Assembly (NCBI GenBank): GCA_913052445.1 | Contig: CAJXDP010000001.1 | Coordinates: forward strand, 123,791 to 187,790 | Source of the DNA: an uncultured Formosa sp. | GTDB taxonomy: Bacteria > Bacteroidota > Bacteroidia > Flavobacteriales > Flavobacteriaceae | Reading direction: 5' to 3' | DNA: 64,000 nucleotides | Shown: piece by piece, positions 1 to 9,899 of the stretch | Numbering within the stretch: position 1 is the stretch's first letter | Layout: each line of letters opens with the position of its first letter | Translations under genes and position numbers: made by a program | Notes under the pieces: model-generated | Told to the model about the DNA's origin: nothing | The model's database searches: none | The model's input: only the letters and a program-made list of their open reading frames with translations

Positions 1-526
1 GACTGATATATTTTATGATATTATTTCTGCAAATGAGTTGGAGGTGATTTTGAACATCTTTCTCGTGTTCAGACCATTTTAACTTCATTTTATTTAATAA
101 AATTTCTTTTTCCTTTACACGATCATCATTAAGACGTTCCTTTTCTTTTTCAAGTGATTGTTGTAACGTTACAGCTGTCGCAATGTTTTTATTAGTTTCT
201 TTTTGACGTCCATCTTCTGCTTTTTGAAATGAGATGGTTTCATTTTTAAGGTTATTTCTCTCTATTTCTACAAGCTTTAATCGTTCTTCAGACCTAGCTT
301 TTTCGAGTTTAATTTGCTCAAATCCTTCCAGCTTAGCCGCTATGATTTCTAATTGTTTATTTAAGTTTGAAATATTAGCATCTTTTTCAGTAACTTCTTT
401 TTCTAATAATGAGATTCTAGAATCTTTAAGTTGAATTTGATCCTGATTGTTTAATTTTGGCTGTTTCAAATATAATGCCAGTCCTAAAAAGCCTAAAAAA
501 ATAACGATTAAGATTATATATTCCAT
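1..526 (-). CDS. rmuC: DNA recombination protein RmuC (5' part only; runs off the window edge)
   Basis: Minus-strand frame open from ATG at 524-526 (MEYIILIVIFLGFLGLALYLKQPKLNN...) to the edge: N-terminal TM helix followed by long coiled coil, typical of RmuC N-termini. Absent from the ORF track because it is truncated. Confidence 0.7.
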   Translation of the reverse strand, partial: MEYIILIVIFLGFLGLALYLKQPKLNNQDQIQLKDSRISLLEKEVTEKDANISNLNKQLEIIAAKLEGFEQIKLEKARSEERLKLVEIERNNLKNETISFQKAEDGRQKETNKNIATAVTLQQSLEKEKERLNDDRVKEKEILLNKMKLKWSEHEKDVQNHLQLICRNNIIKYIS

Positions 527-588
527 AATAATTAATATAAGGTTTTTTTGAACTAAAAGAGTTAAGGAAAAATTTTATAAAAGTTTTC

Positions 589-1086
589 TTACGCTAATTT
601 AAGATATTTTTTTTCAATAAATCTAAATCCGTAAATCATCAATCCTGAATAGAATAAATCACCCAAAAGGGAATTTCTAAAAAAGGGAATGGCAAGGGTA
701 TAACATTCAATTAAGCCAGTCCATGTTTTTGGATACCCAATAAGCCACACTCCAAAATTAGTCACAATAAAAAAACTGAAACTCCCAATTAGGATAGTAA
801 ATATACTTGGTTTGTTTGTTTGAGTTCCAATAAAACAAACCAATATAAAGGCACTATATACAAAGATAGAAATTGTGTAAAATCCTAAAAAAACATCTGA
901 TAAAAACATAATAAATACAGGGCATAGGTATGCCATTTTTCTATTTGAAAAATAGATACCACCAAATAGAGCTATAGCGGTCACAGGTGTAAAATTTGGG
1001 AGATGAGGGACTAGTCTAAATAGCACAGCAATTAGCATAAACGCCACTATAACTAACTGTTTTTTTGTAAGGATACTCTTATACAT
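589..1086 (-). CDS. DUF6580-like integral membrane protein (putative transporter component)
   Basis: 165 aa, multiple TM helices, 'RLVPHLPNFTPVTAIALFGGIYF' motif typical of this family. Confidence 0.75.
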   Translation of the reverse strand: MYKSILTKKQLVIVAFMLIAVLFRLVPHLPNFTPVTAIALFGGIYFSNRKMAYLCPVFIMFLSDVFLGFYTISIFVYSAFILVCFIGTQTNKPSIFTILIGSFSFFIVTNFGVWLIGYPKTWTGLIECYTLAIPFFRNSLLGDLFYSGLMIYGFRFIEKKYLKLA

Positions 1087-1199
1087 ATAACAAGTTTATT
1101 TTCAAAAATAATATTATTTCATCCAAAACGAACAATTCTATTTATAAATTTAAGTATAAATTATAATATCGTGAGGAGTTGTTAAAACCTCAAGTATTT

Positions 1200-2609
1200 C
1201 TAATCAAGATACATATCTTGTATATGAGGAATAAAAGAATTTGAATCTAAAATAGGAGATACGCCTGGAGCATTAGTTTCGAATCTTCCAGAATTTTGTA
1301 TTGCTAAAAGAGCTGCTGCGAGCATAGGCTCCTCGATAGTGCCTATTACTCCGTAATTATTAACAGACTCTTTAACTTCTATATCAGGAATTAATCCAGT
1401 AGAAGGGACCACTATATCATCTTTATTTACCGTGATAGCTACAAGAGGTTGAAGCGCGTATAAATGACCTGAATTAGCTCCATTTCTTTGAAATGTAGGA
1501 GAATCATAAATAGTTATTGATGCTTGAGATTTACCTACTGTTTTAGTTCCTATCTGAACAACATCAATGTAAGCACTTAAGCTATTTATAATCATTTCAC
1601 TAGCAGAAGCTGAACTGCCTGATGTTAATACATAGACTTTACTGAGCCCAAGTGAATTTATACTACCTCCTTGAGTTAGGTTGCTAGAGAAGTTGTAATT
1701 TGAATTATTATTTTGTAAATCATTATTGTATTGAAGTTTAGCAAAAATGCCTTCTGAAAATCCAGTAATCATACTCCCTAAGACAGACGCAGAATTCACA
1801 CTTCCTCCAGGGTTGTATCTTAGGTCTAGAACCAAATGCTGAATATTTTGAGTTTGAAATTCTCCAAAAGCGTTGTTAAGTTGATCATCAAATTCTGAGA
1901 TGAATCCATTATACATTAAATACGCTACATTTTCTCCATCTAAATTGAATACATCTGTTTTAAATATTGGGTTTTCGTAATAAATTGTTTTAGTTAATGT
2001 TACTGTCTCAGAAGTATTAGTTATTGAGTCATCATCAATATCTTCAGTTCCATTATTATTGTAGGTTGCCATTCCAATGGTATAGCTTTCACTGGCAAGA
2101 AGTGTTTGAAGATTGTTAACTGATAATATTTGATCATCTATTTTATTAAAAACCTGACCTCGACTAATATAACTGCTACTTGCGTTACTTTCTGGCAATA
2201 CTAAACGAATGATTCCAAAAATATTTGTTGTACTTCCTGGGACATAATAAAAGTTGAACTCTGCTCCATTTGTTGTGGTAACTCCGTTAAATTGCTCTTC
2301 TAAGGCTATGTAGTCGTTTGTAATCCAACTAAAGCGATCCACGTTCTGACGATCATAAATAATACTTTGGAATAGATCTTCTGGAGTTTCAAAATCATTT
2401 AAATAACTTTGATATTCACTGCTATTTGAAAACCTGTTATTTGCTAAATCTGTGACGTTTTCTTTGTAGAGATAAGCATAATTCATTCCTTTCCATACAA
2501 AATCTTTGATTTCCGAACTGTTCGAAATAGAATCATCATTGTCTTCAAAACAACTAAATGAGATACTTAAAAAAAATATTAGTATGGTATACTTAATAAA
2601 AAATTTCAT
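1200..2609 (-). CDS. S41 family peptidase (C-terminal processing protease type), lipoprotein
   Basis: 469 aa; lipobox-like SISFSC; 'HLVLDLRYNPGGSVNSA' and 'VLTSGSSASASEMIINSL' catalytic region typical of S41. Confidence 0.88.
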   Translation of the reverse strand: MKFFIKYTILIFFLSISFSCFEDNDDSISNSSEIKDFVWKGMNYAYLYKENVTDLANNRFSNSSEYQSYLNDFETPEDLFQSIIYDRQNVDRFSWITNDYIALEEQFNGVTTTNGAEFNFYYVPGSTTNIFGIIRLVLPESNASSSYISRGQVFNKIDDQILSVNNLQTLLASESYTIGMATYNNNGTEDIDDDSITNTSETVTLTKTIYYENPIFKTDVFNLDGENVAYLMYNGFISEFDDQLNNAFGEFQTQNIQHLVLDLRYNPGGSVNSASVLGSMITGFSEGIFAKLQYNNDLQNNNSNYNFSSNLTQGGSINSLGLSKVYVLTSGSSASASEMIINSLSAYIDVVQIGTKTVGKSQASITIYDSPTFQRNGANSGHLYALQPLVAITVNKDDIVVPSTGLIPDIEVKESVNNYGVIGTIEEPMLAAALLAIQNSGRFETNAPGVSPILDSNSFIPHIQDMYLD

Positions 2610-2636
2610 GTGTGTTTTTTTTAAGCTATATTTTTA

Positions 2637-2644
2637 TAGCTTTG
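2637..2644 (+). promoter_or_regulatory. Bacteroidota -7-like box TAGCTTTG upstream of the DUF4252 gene
   Basis: Match to TAnnTTTG, 39 nt before ATG 2684. Confidence 0.45.
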
Positions 2645-2683
2645 GGTAAGTGTCTAAATTAAACTAATTATTACAAAAATAAA

Positions 2684-3238
2684 ATGAAAAAACAATTATT
2701 ACTACTTATCTCAGTTTTATTATCTTTTGGAATGTCATCTCAAAGTGTTTTTGATAAATACAACGATATGGATGAAGTTACTTCTGTTGTTGTAAACCAA
2801 AGGATGTTTAAGATGTTGTCGGATATTGAAATAAATGATCCTGAATCAGAAGCATTTATTGGCCAGGCTGGAATGTTAGAAAGCCTAACTGTTTATTCAT
2901 CTTCAAGTCCCGATATTACTTTGATAATGAAAAATGATGTAGCAGATTATATTAGTACTTCTGATCTAGAAGAACTAATGATAATCAAGGATGGCGATAG
3001 CAATATAAAATTTTATATTCTTGAAGGTAGTGACGATAACAATGTTAAAGAGCTTTTAATGTTATTTATTGGTTTTACGAAATCAACTTCACAAGACAGT
3101 CTTTTAATAAACGGAAAACAACTTGAAATTGAAACCGTTCTTTTGTCACTTAAAGGAAATATTAATCTACGTGAAGTCTCAAAATTAATGACTAAACTTA
3201 ATATCACTGGAGGAGATTTATTGAAAAATGTAAACTAG
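2684..3238 (+). CDS. DUF4252 domain-containing secreted protein
   Basis: 184 aa with signal peptide; features typical of flavobacterial DUF4252 proteins (DIEINDPESEAFIGQAGMLESLTVYSS). Confidence 0.75.
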   Translation: MKKQLLLLISVLLSFGMSSQSVFDKYNDMDEVTSVVVNQRMFKMLSDIEINDPESEAFIGQAGMLESLTVYSSSSPDITLIMKNDVADYISTSDLEELMIIKDGDSNIKFYILEGSDDNNVKELLMLFIGFTKSTSQDSLLINGKQLEIETVLLSLKGNINLREVSKLMTKLNITGGDLLKNVN

Positions 3239-3282
3239 GAGTAAACGAAAAATATATTTAATTATGTCTTAATTGAGAACTA

Positions 3283-4626
3283 TTATATACCAGTATAGTT
3301 TGATGGTGTAATAGCTTTTAGCTCTAGCTTAATCGAATCACTAATTTCCAAAGTTTCTATAAAATTTGAAATAGATTTTCGGGTTATTCCTTCGTTTGTT
3401 CGTGTCAAGCCTTTAAGCGTTTCATAAGGGTTAGAGTAGCCTTCACGCCTTAATATAGTTTGTATAGCCTCGGCAACAACCGCCCAGTTTTTATCTAAAT
3501 CTTCATTTATTTTAACCTGATTTAAAAGAAGTTTTTTCAAGCCTTTTTGGGCAGATTTAAATGCAATTATAGTATGGGCAAATGGAACGCCTACGTTTCT
3601 TAGAACAGTACTATCTGTCAAGTCGCGTTGTAATCTTGATATGGGTAGTTTAGCAGATAGATGCTCAAATAGTGCATTAGCAATGCCTAAATTTCCTTCA
3701 CTGTTTTCAAAATCAATTGGATTAACTTTATGTGGCATAGCAGAACTTCCGACTTCTCCCTTTTTAATTTTCTGTTTAAAATAATCCATCGATACATAGG
3801 TCCAGAAATCACGATCTAAATCAATCACAATATTGTTGATGCGTTTGAGAGCATCAAACAGTCCAGCCATATGATCATAATGCTCAATCTGTGTAGTTGG
3901 GAACGAGTGGTGCAGGCCAAGTTTGTCTATTAAAAAATTGTTAGCAAATGACTGCCAGTCTATTTCTGGATATGCCACTTTGTGTGCATTAAAATTTCCT
4001 GTAGCACCACCAAATTTAGCAGCATTAGGAATTGAATTTATCGTTGCAAACTGGGCTTCTAGGCGTGTTACAAAAACTTTAATTTCTTTACCTAAGCGGG
4101 TAGGTGAGGCAGGTTGACCATGGGTTCTGGCTAATAATGGAATTTCAGACCATTCATCTACTAACACTTTTAAATATTCGATCAAAGCATTGTACTCTGG
4201 AATATATACAGCTATGATAGCCTCTTTTATGCTTAGCGGAATTGCGGTGTTATTGATGTCCTGTGATGTCAATCCGAAATGTATAAATTCTTTATATTCA
4301 GAAATTCTAAGTTTATCAAATTTACCCTTGACAAAATACTCAACAGCTTTTACATCGTGGTTAGTAATACTTTCTATATCTTTAATTTCTTGAGCATCTT
4401 TAGTTGAAAAATCATTATAAATTGCTCTTAACTGTTCAAAAAGTGAATTGTCAAACCCTTTTAATTGAGGTAGAGGAATCTCACAGAGTGCAATGAAATA
4501 CTCAATTTCAACCAGAACTCGATATTTGATAAGTGCTTCTTCTGAGAAAAAGTCAGCAAGAGATTCAACTTTTGATCTGTATCTACCATCAATAGGTGAT
4601 ATTGCATTTAGCATAAACAAAGCCAT
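3283..4626 (-). CDS. purB: Adenylosuccinate lyase
   Basis: 447 aa; 'SPIDGRYRSK', 'GEVGSSAMPHKVNPIDFENSEGN' signature. Confidence 0.97.
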   Translation of the reverse strand: MALFMLNAISPIDGRYRSKVESLADFFSEEALIKYRVLVEIEYFIALCEIPLPQLKGFDNSLFEQLRAIYNDFSTKDAQEIKDIESITNHDVKAVEYFVKGKFDKLRISEYKEFIHFGLTSQDINNTAIPLSIKEAIIAVYIPEYNALIEYLKVLVDEWSEIPLLARTHGQPASPTRLGKEIKVFVTRLEAQFATINSIPNAAKFGGATGNFNAHKVAYPEIDWQSFANNFLIDKLGLHHSFPTTQIEHYDHMAGLFDALKRINNIVIDLDRDFWTYVSMDYFKQKIKKGEVGSSAMPHKVNPIDFENSEGNLGIANALFEHLSAKLPISRLQRDLTDSTVLRNVGVPFAHTIIAFKSAQKGLKKLLLNQVKINEDLDKNWAVVAEAIQTILRREGYSNPYETLKGLTRTNEGITRKSISNFIETLEISDSIKLELKAITPSNYTGI

Positions 4627-4648
4627 AATTTGTAAAAATTTTAATCCA

Positions 4649-4656
4649 CAAAGATA
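4649..4656 (-). promoter_or_regulatory. -7-like box TATCTTTG upstream of purB
   Basis: TAnnTTTG match on the minus strand about 23 nt upstream of the purB start. Confidence 0.45.
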
Positions 4657-4744
4657 CGTATTTTCAATCTAAGATAAGTTTTCTTATTTAGAAGTTTTAA
4701 TGAGCCCGTTTGATTATCAATAATTTATTGTTTCCAATTTTCAT

Positions 4745-4752
4745 TATCTTTG
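4745..4752 (+). promoter_or_regulatory. -7-like box TATCTTTG upstream of small ORF 4781..4933
   Basis: TAnnTTTG match in the divergent purB/glycosyltransferase intergenic region. Confidence 0.4.
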
Positions 4753-4780
4753 ATAATTAACCTTAATTTAGATTACCGTT

Positions 4781-4933
4781 ATGAACAAAATTATGTCAGT
4801 TTTAATACTTTTGTTTGTAATTGCTGATTTCTTTGATCTTGATAAAAGCCAAAGCGAATCATGGCCTACTAATAAACTAAACACAAAGATATTTGCTTAC
4901 GGAATAGTTGGAAATTATATTTCTAACAGTTAA
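4781..4933 (+). CDS. Small ORF (50 aa) with hydrophobic N-terminus
   Basis: ATG to TAA: MNKIMSVLILLFVIADFFDLDKSQSESWPTNKLNTKIFAYGIVGNYISNS; below the ORF track length cutoff; preceded by a TAnnTTTG box. Confidence 0.35.
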   Translation: MNKIMSVLILLFVIADFFDLDKSQSESWPTNKLNTKIFAYGIVGNYISNS

Positions 4934-4934
4934 G

Positions 4935-6194
4935 ATGAATGCTGATATACAATATATGAAATCGACTTTACTTATAATCGGTTTTGTTTATCCTGAACCG
5001 AACTCATCTGCGGCAGGAACACGAATGCTTCAACTAATAAATTTTTTTAAAAATCAAAATTATACTGTTTTATTTGCCACTTCATGTAAGAAATCACAAC
5101 ACGCAATTGACTTAGAATCTGTAAATGTTCAAGTGGTTGAGATCTTGTTAAATGATTCTAGTTTTGATGATTTTGCGAGAGAATTAAATCCGGAAGTTGT
5201 TCTTTTTGATCGTTTTATGACGGAAGAACAATTTGGTTGGCGAATTGCTGAAAATTGTCCTAATGCCATAAGAGTTCTAGACACTGAAGACTTACATTTC
5301 CTGAGAAAAACTAGACAGAAAGCTCAAATTTATTCTTCTTTTTCTTTAGATGATTTTTCATCAAGCGATATAGCCAAACGTGAAATTGCAAGTATATATA
5401 GAAGTGATCTTTCTTTGATTATATCAGAAATTGAGTTTGGAATACTAATAGATACATTTAAGATAGATTGTGCTCTTTTATTGTATTTGCCTTTTATGTT
5501 AGATTTCAATGATAATTCATATAACCTGCAGCACAAATCATTTGAAGAACGAACCGATTTTGTGTCAATAGGAAATTTTCTCCATCCGCCTAACTTAGAT
5601 GCCGTATATCACTTAAAGAATGATATATGGCCTTTAATTAAATCACACCTGCCTAAAGTAAATCTTCACATTTATGGTGCTTATGAAACTCAAGAAATTA
5701 GATCGTTGAATAATAAAAAAGATGGTTTTATATTTCATGGATATGTTGAAGATTCTTTTAAAGTTGTTAATTCTGCTAGAGTGCTTTTGGCGCCATTGCG
5801 TTTTGGCGCGGGACTTAAAGGTAAGTTAATTCAAGCGATGCAATGTGGAACCCCTAGTGCGATGTCGACAATAGCAGCTGAAGGTATGTTTGGGTCTGAA
5901 CAACCAAATGGAATCATTGAAAATGAAGTTGGCTTATTTGTAGAAAAATGTATTGATCTGTACACACAAAAGCCCTTATGGAGTGAATATCAAAGTAATG
6001 GATATTCAATTATTAAAAGTAGATATAACCAAGAAGAACATCATTTAAAATTAAAAAAACGTATTTCTTTACTTAAATCAACTATTCAATCTCATCGTTC
6101 TAATAATTTTATTGGACAGTTACTTGGTTATCATCAATTTCAAAGTACTAAATACTTGTCCCGTTGGATTGAGGCTAAAAACACCAATTTATAA
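4935..6194 (+). CDS. Glycosyltransferase family 4-like protein
   Basis: C-terminal GT-B features: 'LHIYGAYETQEIRSLNNKKDGFIFHGYVED...VLLAPLRFGAGLKGKLIQAMQCGTPSAMSTIAAEGM'. Start placed at ATG 4935 (or 4959), just after the small ORF, rather than track start 4908. Confidence 0.85.
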   Translation: MNADIQYMKSTLLIIGFVYPEPNSSAAGTRMLQLINFFKNQNYTVLFATSCKKSQHAIDLESVNVQVVEILLNDSSFDDFARELNPEVVLFDRFMTEEQFGWRIAENCPNAIRVLDTEDLHFLRKTRQKAQIYSSFSLDDFSSSDIAKREIASIYRSDLSLIISEIEFGILIDTFKIDCALLLYLPFMLDFNDNSYNLQHKSFEERTDFVSIGNFLHPPNLDAVYHLKNDIWPLIKSHLPKVNLHIYGAYETQEIRSLNNKKDGFIFHGYVEDSFKVVNSARVLLAPLRFGAGLKGKLIQAMQCGTPSAMSTIAAEGMFGSEQPNGIIENEVGLFVEKCIDLYTQKPLWSEYQSNGYSIIKSRYNQEEHHLKLKKRISLLKSTIQSHRSNNFIGQLLGYHQFQSTKYLSRWIEAKNTNL

Positions 6195-6349
6195 TAAAGT
6201 CAATTAGAAAGATATTATTATTCATTTGTTTATATTAAAATTTAAAACATGCTAAAAATAATTTTACGAATGAAGATTTATTTACGACATGGGGTAATTA
6301 TGGTTAAATTTTTGGTTTAATTTTGCGTCTTAACATTATAAAAAAACTT

Positions 6350-6357
6350 TACATTTG
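6350..6357 (+). promoter_or_regulatory. -7-like box TACATTTG immediately upstream of the GT2 start
   Basis: Ends 6 nt before ATG 6364. Confidence 0.45.
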
Positions 6358-6363
6358 TTTACT

Positions 6364-7197
6364 ATGAATCCTATAGATACTTCAATAATCATAAGCACAT
6401 ATAATTCTACTCTATGGTTAGAAAAAGTTCTACATGGTTATAATAATCAAACTTATAAATCATTTGAAATTGTTATTGCAGATGATGGCTCTGATGAAGA
6501 AACCTTAAAGCTTATAAAAAAAGTTCAAAAGGAAGTGTTTTATTCAATTATTCATGTTTGGCACGAAGATAATGGCTTTCAGAAGTCTAGAATCTTAAAT
6601 AGAGCTATAGATCGATGCAATACAAGATATATTATTATGTCTGATGGGGATTGTATTCCTAGAGCTGATTTTGTTGATGTTCATGTAAAATATAGAGAAG
6701 AAGGTTTCTTTTTATCTGGTGGTTATTTTATGTTGCCTATGAATATATCAAAATTGATGAGCATTATTGATATTTACAAAGGGAACTGTTTTAATCTAAA
6801 ATGGTTAAAAGAGAATGGTTTAAAATCGTCATTTAAAAACAATAAATTAACTGCATCTGGATTCAAAGAGTGGTTTTTAAACAATATTACTCCTACAAAT
6901 GCTAGCTGGAATGGACATAATGCATCAGGTTGGAAAAAAGATATCATTGCGATTAATGGTTTTGACGAGCGGATGCAATATGGAGGTCAAGATAGAGAGC
7001 TTGGTGAGCGTTTGTTTAATTATGGTTTGAAAAGTAAGCAAATAAGATACAGCTCTATTTGTGTTCATTTAGATCATCCTAGAGGCTATAAAACTAAAAA
7101 GTCAATTGATCGAAATTTATCTATCAGAGCTATCACAAAAAAGGAGTCTAAAATTTGGACAGATTTTGGAATTATTAATAATGATTCCTCAAATTGA
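6364..7197 (+). CDS. Glycosyltransferase family 2 with galactosyltransferase-type C-terminal domain
   Basis: 'TSIIISTYNSTLWLEKVLHGYNNQTYKSFEIVIADDGSDEET', 'IIMSDGDCIPRADFV', 'FDERMQYGGQDRELGERLFNYGL'. ATG at 6364 preferred over TTG at 6355. Confidence 0.9.
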   Translation: MNPIDTSIIISTYNSTLWLEKVLHGYNNQTYKSFEIVIADDGSDEETLKLIKKVQKEVFYSIIHVWHEDNGFQKSRILNRAIDRCNTRYIIMSDGDCIPRADFVDVHVKYREEGFFLSGGYFMLPMNISKLMSIIDIYKGNCFNLKWLKENGLKSSFKNNKLTASGFKEWFLNNITPTNASWNGHNASGWKKDIIAINGFDERMQYGGQDRELGERLFNYGLKSKQIRYSSICVHLDHPRGYKTKKSIDRNLSIRAITKKESKIWTDFGIINNDSSN

Positions 7198-7209
7198 TTT
7201 AATTTCATT

Positions 7210-7968
7210 ATGAATAAAGTTATATCTACTAATTTTCACAAATACCAAAGTAAACTTGATCAATTTATTTATGAATTTCATCTTAGAGGAAAACAGTTTG
7301 GTGAGCCTTCTAGAAACACCATTAAATTATTTGATTTAAGTGGGGTCAAGGTTAATATTAAAGCCTTTAAAGTACCTGTAATCATAAATCGCTTAATTTA
7401 TGGAACCTTAAGAAAAAGTAAAGCTAGAAGATCCTATGAATTTGCTAAATATTTAGGGTCTTTAGGGATTAAATCCCCAACTCCCATTGCTTATTATGAA
7501 TCTTCTAGACTTGGTTTATTTGGGAAAAGTTATTACATAAGTGAGCACTTGGACTATGATCTCACTTTTAGAGAACTGACTACAAATTTGAAACACCCCC
7601 ATCATGAAATTATTTTAAGAGCTTTTACTAGATTTACTTATAATTTACATCAAAACCATATTAATTTCTTAGATCATTCTCCTGGAAATACTCTAATAGT
7701 AAAAAATGGATCTAATTATGACTTCTATCTTGTCGATCTAAACCGAATGGAATTTATGGACATTACTTTTGAGAAGCGTGTAGCTAATTTTGCTAAATTA
7801 ACTACTCATCAGTCTTTAATAGAGGTTATGAGTGATGAATATTCAAAATGTACAGGTAAACCCTATGATTATATTTTTGATATTATGTGGAAAAGCACTT
7901 GTGATTTTCAGTATAAATACCATAAAAAGAAAATGATCAAAAAACGTCTATTATTTTGGAAAAAATAA
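7210..7968 (+). CDS. Lipopolysaccharide/Kdo kinase-like (InaA/WaaP-type) protein
   Basis: 252 aa; kinase-like core 'INFLDHSPGNTLIVKNGSNYDFYLVDLNRMEF'. Confidence 0.8.
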   Translation: MNKVISTNFHKYQSKLDQFIYEFHLRGKQFGEPSRNTIKLFDLSGVKVNIKAFKVPVIINRLIYGTLRKSKARRSYEFAKYLGSLGIKSPTPIAYYESSRLGLFGKSYYISEHLDYDLTFRELTTNLKHPHHEIILRAFTRFTYNLHQNHINFLDHSPGNTLIVKNGSNYDFYLVDLNRMEFMDITFEKRVANFAKLTTHQSLIEVMSDEYSKCTGKPYDYIFDIMWKSTCDFQYKYHKKKMIKKRLLFWKK

Positions 7969-7997
7969 TAACAAATTAAAGGTTGTCTTTCTAGTAA

Positions 7998-8939
7998 TTA
8001 TTTTAAACGATTCTCAAGCCACTTAGTTATAAAAATTAACTTTTTTGATGTACATTGATCAAGACTTTGGAGTCCTAAAAACTTTTTTCTTTTTGTTCTT
8101 AAATTCATTTGAAACTTATACCATAAAAAGGGTTTTCTGTATGATCTAAAATAGATAAGTTCTAATTCTTTTTTAAGTACACATGTTTTATTTTTTATTT
8201 CAATATGGTTAGCTAAGCCTTGCGGGGTATACTGATTTTCGTTACGAAATTTATACTTAATATTATCTGTAAAATCTTCAGAGTTGTTTTTGAAATAAGT
8301 TTCAAATGTTGATTTTCTAAGTGGGTGAGGAGTATGTTTAAAGTTATAATACTGATTCATTCCAATCATTTCCGCCGCTTTTTGCTGGGCTCTTTTGTGA
8401 CTAGCTTTTGTTTTTTTGAATTTTTTGTAAAAAATATCTCTATCAAAACTTAGCCATTTCCCTCTAAGAACCGGGAAAGTGTTTATAAAAAAATCACTAG
8501 GTTTAGTTGGATTAATGAGAAAAAAATCATCATTGAAATATATAAAATGCTCGGCTAGCCCTGGAATTCTGTGGATACAGGTTTCAATTGGCCTGCAGTT
8601 AAAAACAGGAAGAAACTTTTCATAGCCTTCAAAAATTACCTTATGATCAACAATTGAAACATTTCTATAACAGTCTTTTGTTTTACTTTTTTCTAAAAAA
8701 TTAGGAGTTTGTTCATCTGTAATAATGTATATATTCTCAATGTATTGAGCGAATTTCAGTATCGAATCTATAGTAAATTTTATTTCATTAACTTGATCAA
8801 ACCTTGTTCTAAATTTTATTGAAGAAATCTCATTTTTATCCTCAACATATTTTGATATTTTCTCTTTATGTCTATACTCATTTCCGTTAACCCATAAGAT
8901 CACTGCGTCAATTGAATGAGAGTTGGTTTCTTGTTTCAT
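7998..8939 (-). CDS. Stealth family protein (hexose-phosphate transferase type)
   Basis: 'IDAVILWVNGNEYRHKEKI', 'RFRTRFDQVNEIKFTIDSILKFA', 'FIYFNDDFFL' match Stealth conserved regions. Confidence 0.88.
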   Translation of the reverse strand: MKQETNSHSIDAVILWVNGNEYRHKEKISKYVEDKNEISSIKFRTRFDQVNEIKFTIDSILKFAQYIENIYIITDEQTPNFLEKSKTKDCYRNVSIVDHKVIFEGYEKFLPVFNCRPIETCIHRIPGLAEHFIYFNDDFFLINPTKPSDFFINTFPVLRGKWLSFDRDIFYKKFKKTKASHKRAQQKAAEMIGMNQYYNFKHTPHPLRKSTFETYFKNNSEDFTDNIKYKFRNENQYTPQGLANHIEIKNKTCVLKKELELIYFRSYRKPFLWYKFQMNLRTKRKKFLGLQSLDQCTSKKLIFITKWLENRLK

Positions 8940-8942
8940 AGC

Positions 8943-9854
8943 CTAATATTCTGTTATTGATTTTTGCCCTTTTTTCAGTTTAGGAAGATTCATATAATCC
9001 CCAATGATTTTATTATATTCATCAGGGATAAAATCTTTTCTTCCATCAGATGGATAAAAAGTCATTTCACCAAAAATACTTTTTCCTTTAATGGAATAAA
9101 AATCTACTCTCACGAAGGGTAATTTATCACTTAATATTTCAGATAATCTCTTCATTTCTGAAAGATTAGAAGGTTTTTTAATTTCATTTGTAATGCTTTT
9201 TTCTATTGTGACATAGCGAAAAGGCAAAGGTTTGAAGTTTAAGTCAAAAAAACCTCTTTTATGATGGTCGGCTCTGTCAAGGTGAACTTCTAAAAACTTA
9301 GCCACGCCATCGAAGCAATAAAACTTATAGTCTATAAGAGATGAGCTATGATCTTCTTTTAAATACTTTTCTGCTATTAAGCGAGGTTTTACATCTTTGT
9401 AAGCCCATTCTTGACCGGTTCTATAAAATTGATTCGTGCCCAGCCACTTTTTAAATAGCTTAAAGGTAGTATTTGTATTCAACTTATTTTTATCCGTTAC
9501 AATTAAATTATGTCCACTAGAGTGGGTAGCTTTAATCACAAATTGATTTGGTAAATCTTTAAAAGATACTTCTTCTGGTGTGTCATATACTCCAAAAATT
9601 TCATTTAAATATTCAACACCAATTTTTTCTTCAACATAATCTCTGACTGCGAATTTGTCAACTAATTTATTTATAATTTTGGGATGATAAAAGACTTTAT
9701 ACCACTGGATCTTTTCATTAAATTCTTCAGGTTTATATAAATTAAGCCTTTTCCCTGTATAATGTTCATAAAGAAAATGAGCATACAATTTCGGAGGTAA
9801 ATATTTTATTTTTCTAAGAAACCTTAAGCAGAGTTTTCGTAATTTATTACCCAT
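8943..9854 (-). CDS. TupA-like ATP-grasp protein (polysaccharide biosynthesis)
   Basis: 'LYEHYTGKRLNLYKPEEFNEKIQWYKVFYHPKIINKLVDKFAVRDYVEEKIG', 'FVIKATHSSGHNLIV', 'FGEMTFYPSDG'. Confidence 0.85.
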   Translation of the reverse strand: MGNKLRKLCLRFLRKIKYLPPKLYAHFLYEHYTGKRLNLYKPEEFNEKIQWYKVFYHPKIINKLVDKFAVRDYVEEKIGVEYLNEIFGVYDTPEEVSFKDLPNQFVIKATHSSGHNLIVTDKNKLNTNTTFKLFKKWLGTNQFYRTGQEWAYKDVKPRLIAEKYLKEDHSSSLIDYKFYCFDGVAKFLEVHLDRADHHKRGFFDLNFKPLPFRYVTIEKSITNEIKKPSNLSEMKRLSEILSDKLPFVRVDFYSIKGKSIFGEMTFYPSDGRKDFIPDEYNKIIGDYMNLPKLKKGQKSITEY

Positions 9855-9899
9855 ATAAATGAAGGTTTTGTTGAATACAGGTGGTAGCTTTAAAATGGA

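Noticed and set aside
234-434. 66-aa plus-strand ORF
   Set aside because: Antisense to the coiled-coil region of rmuC; low-complexity Ser/Leu translation with no recognisable domain.
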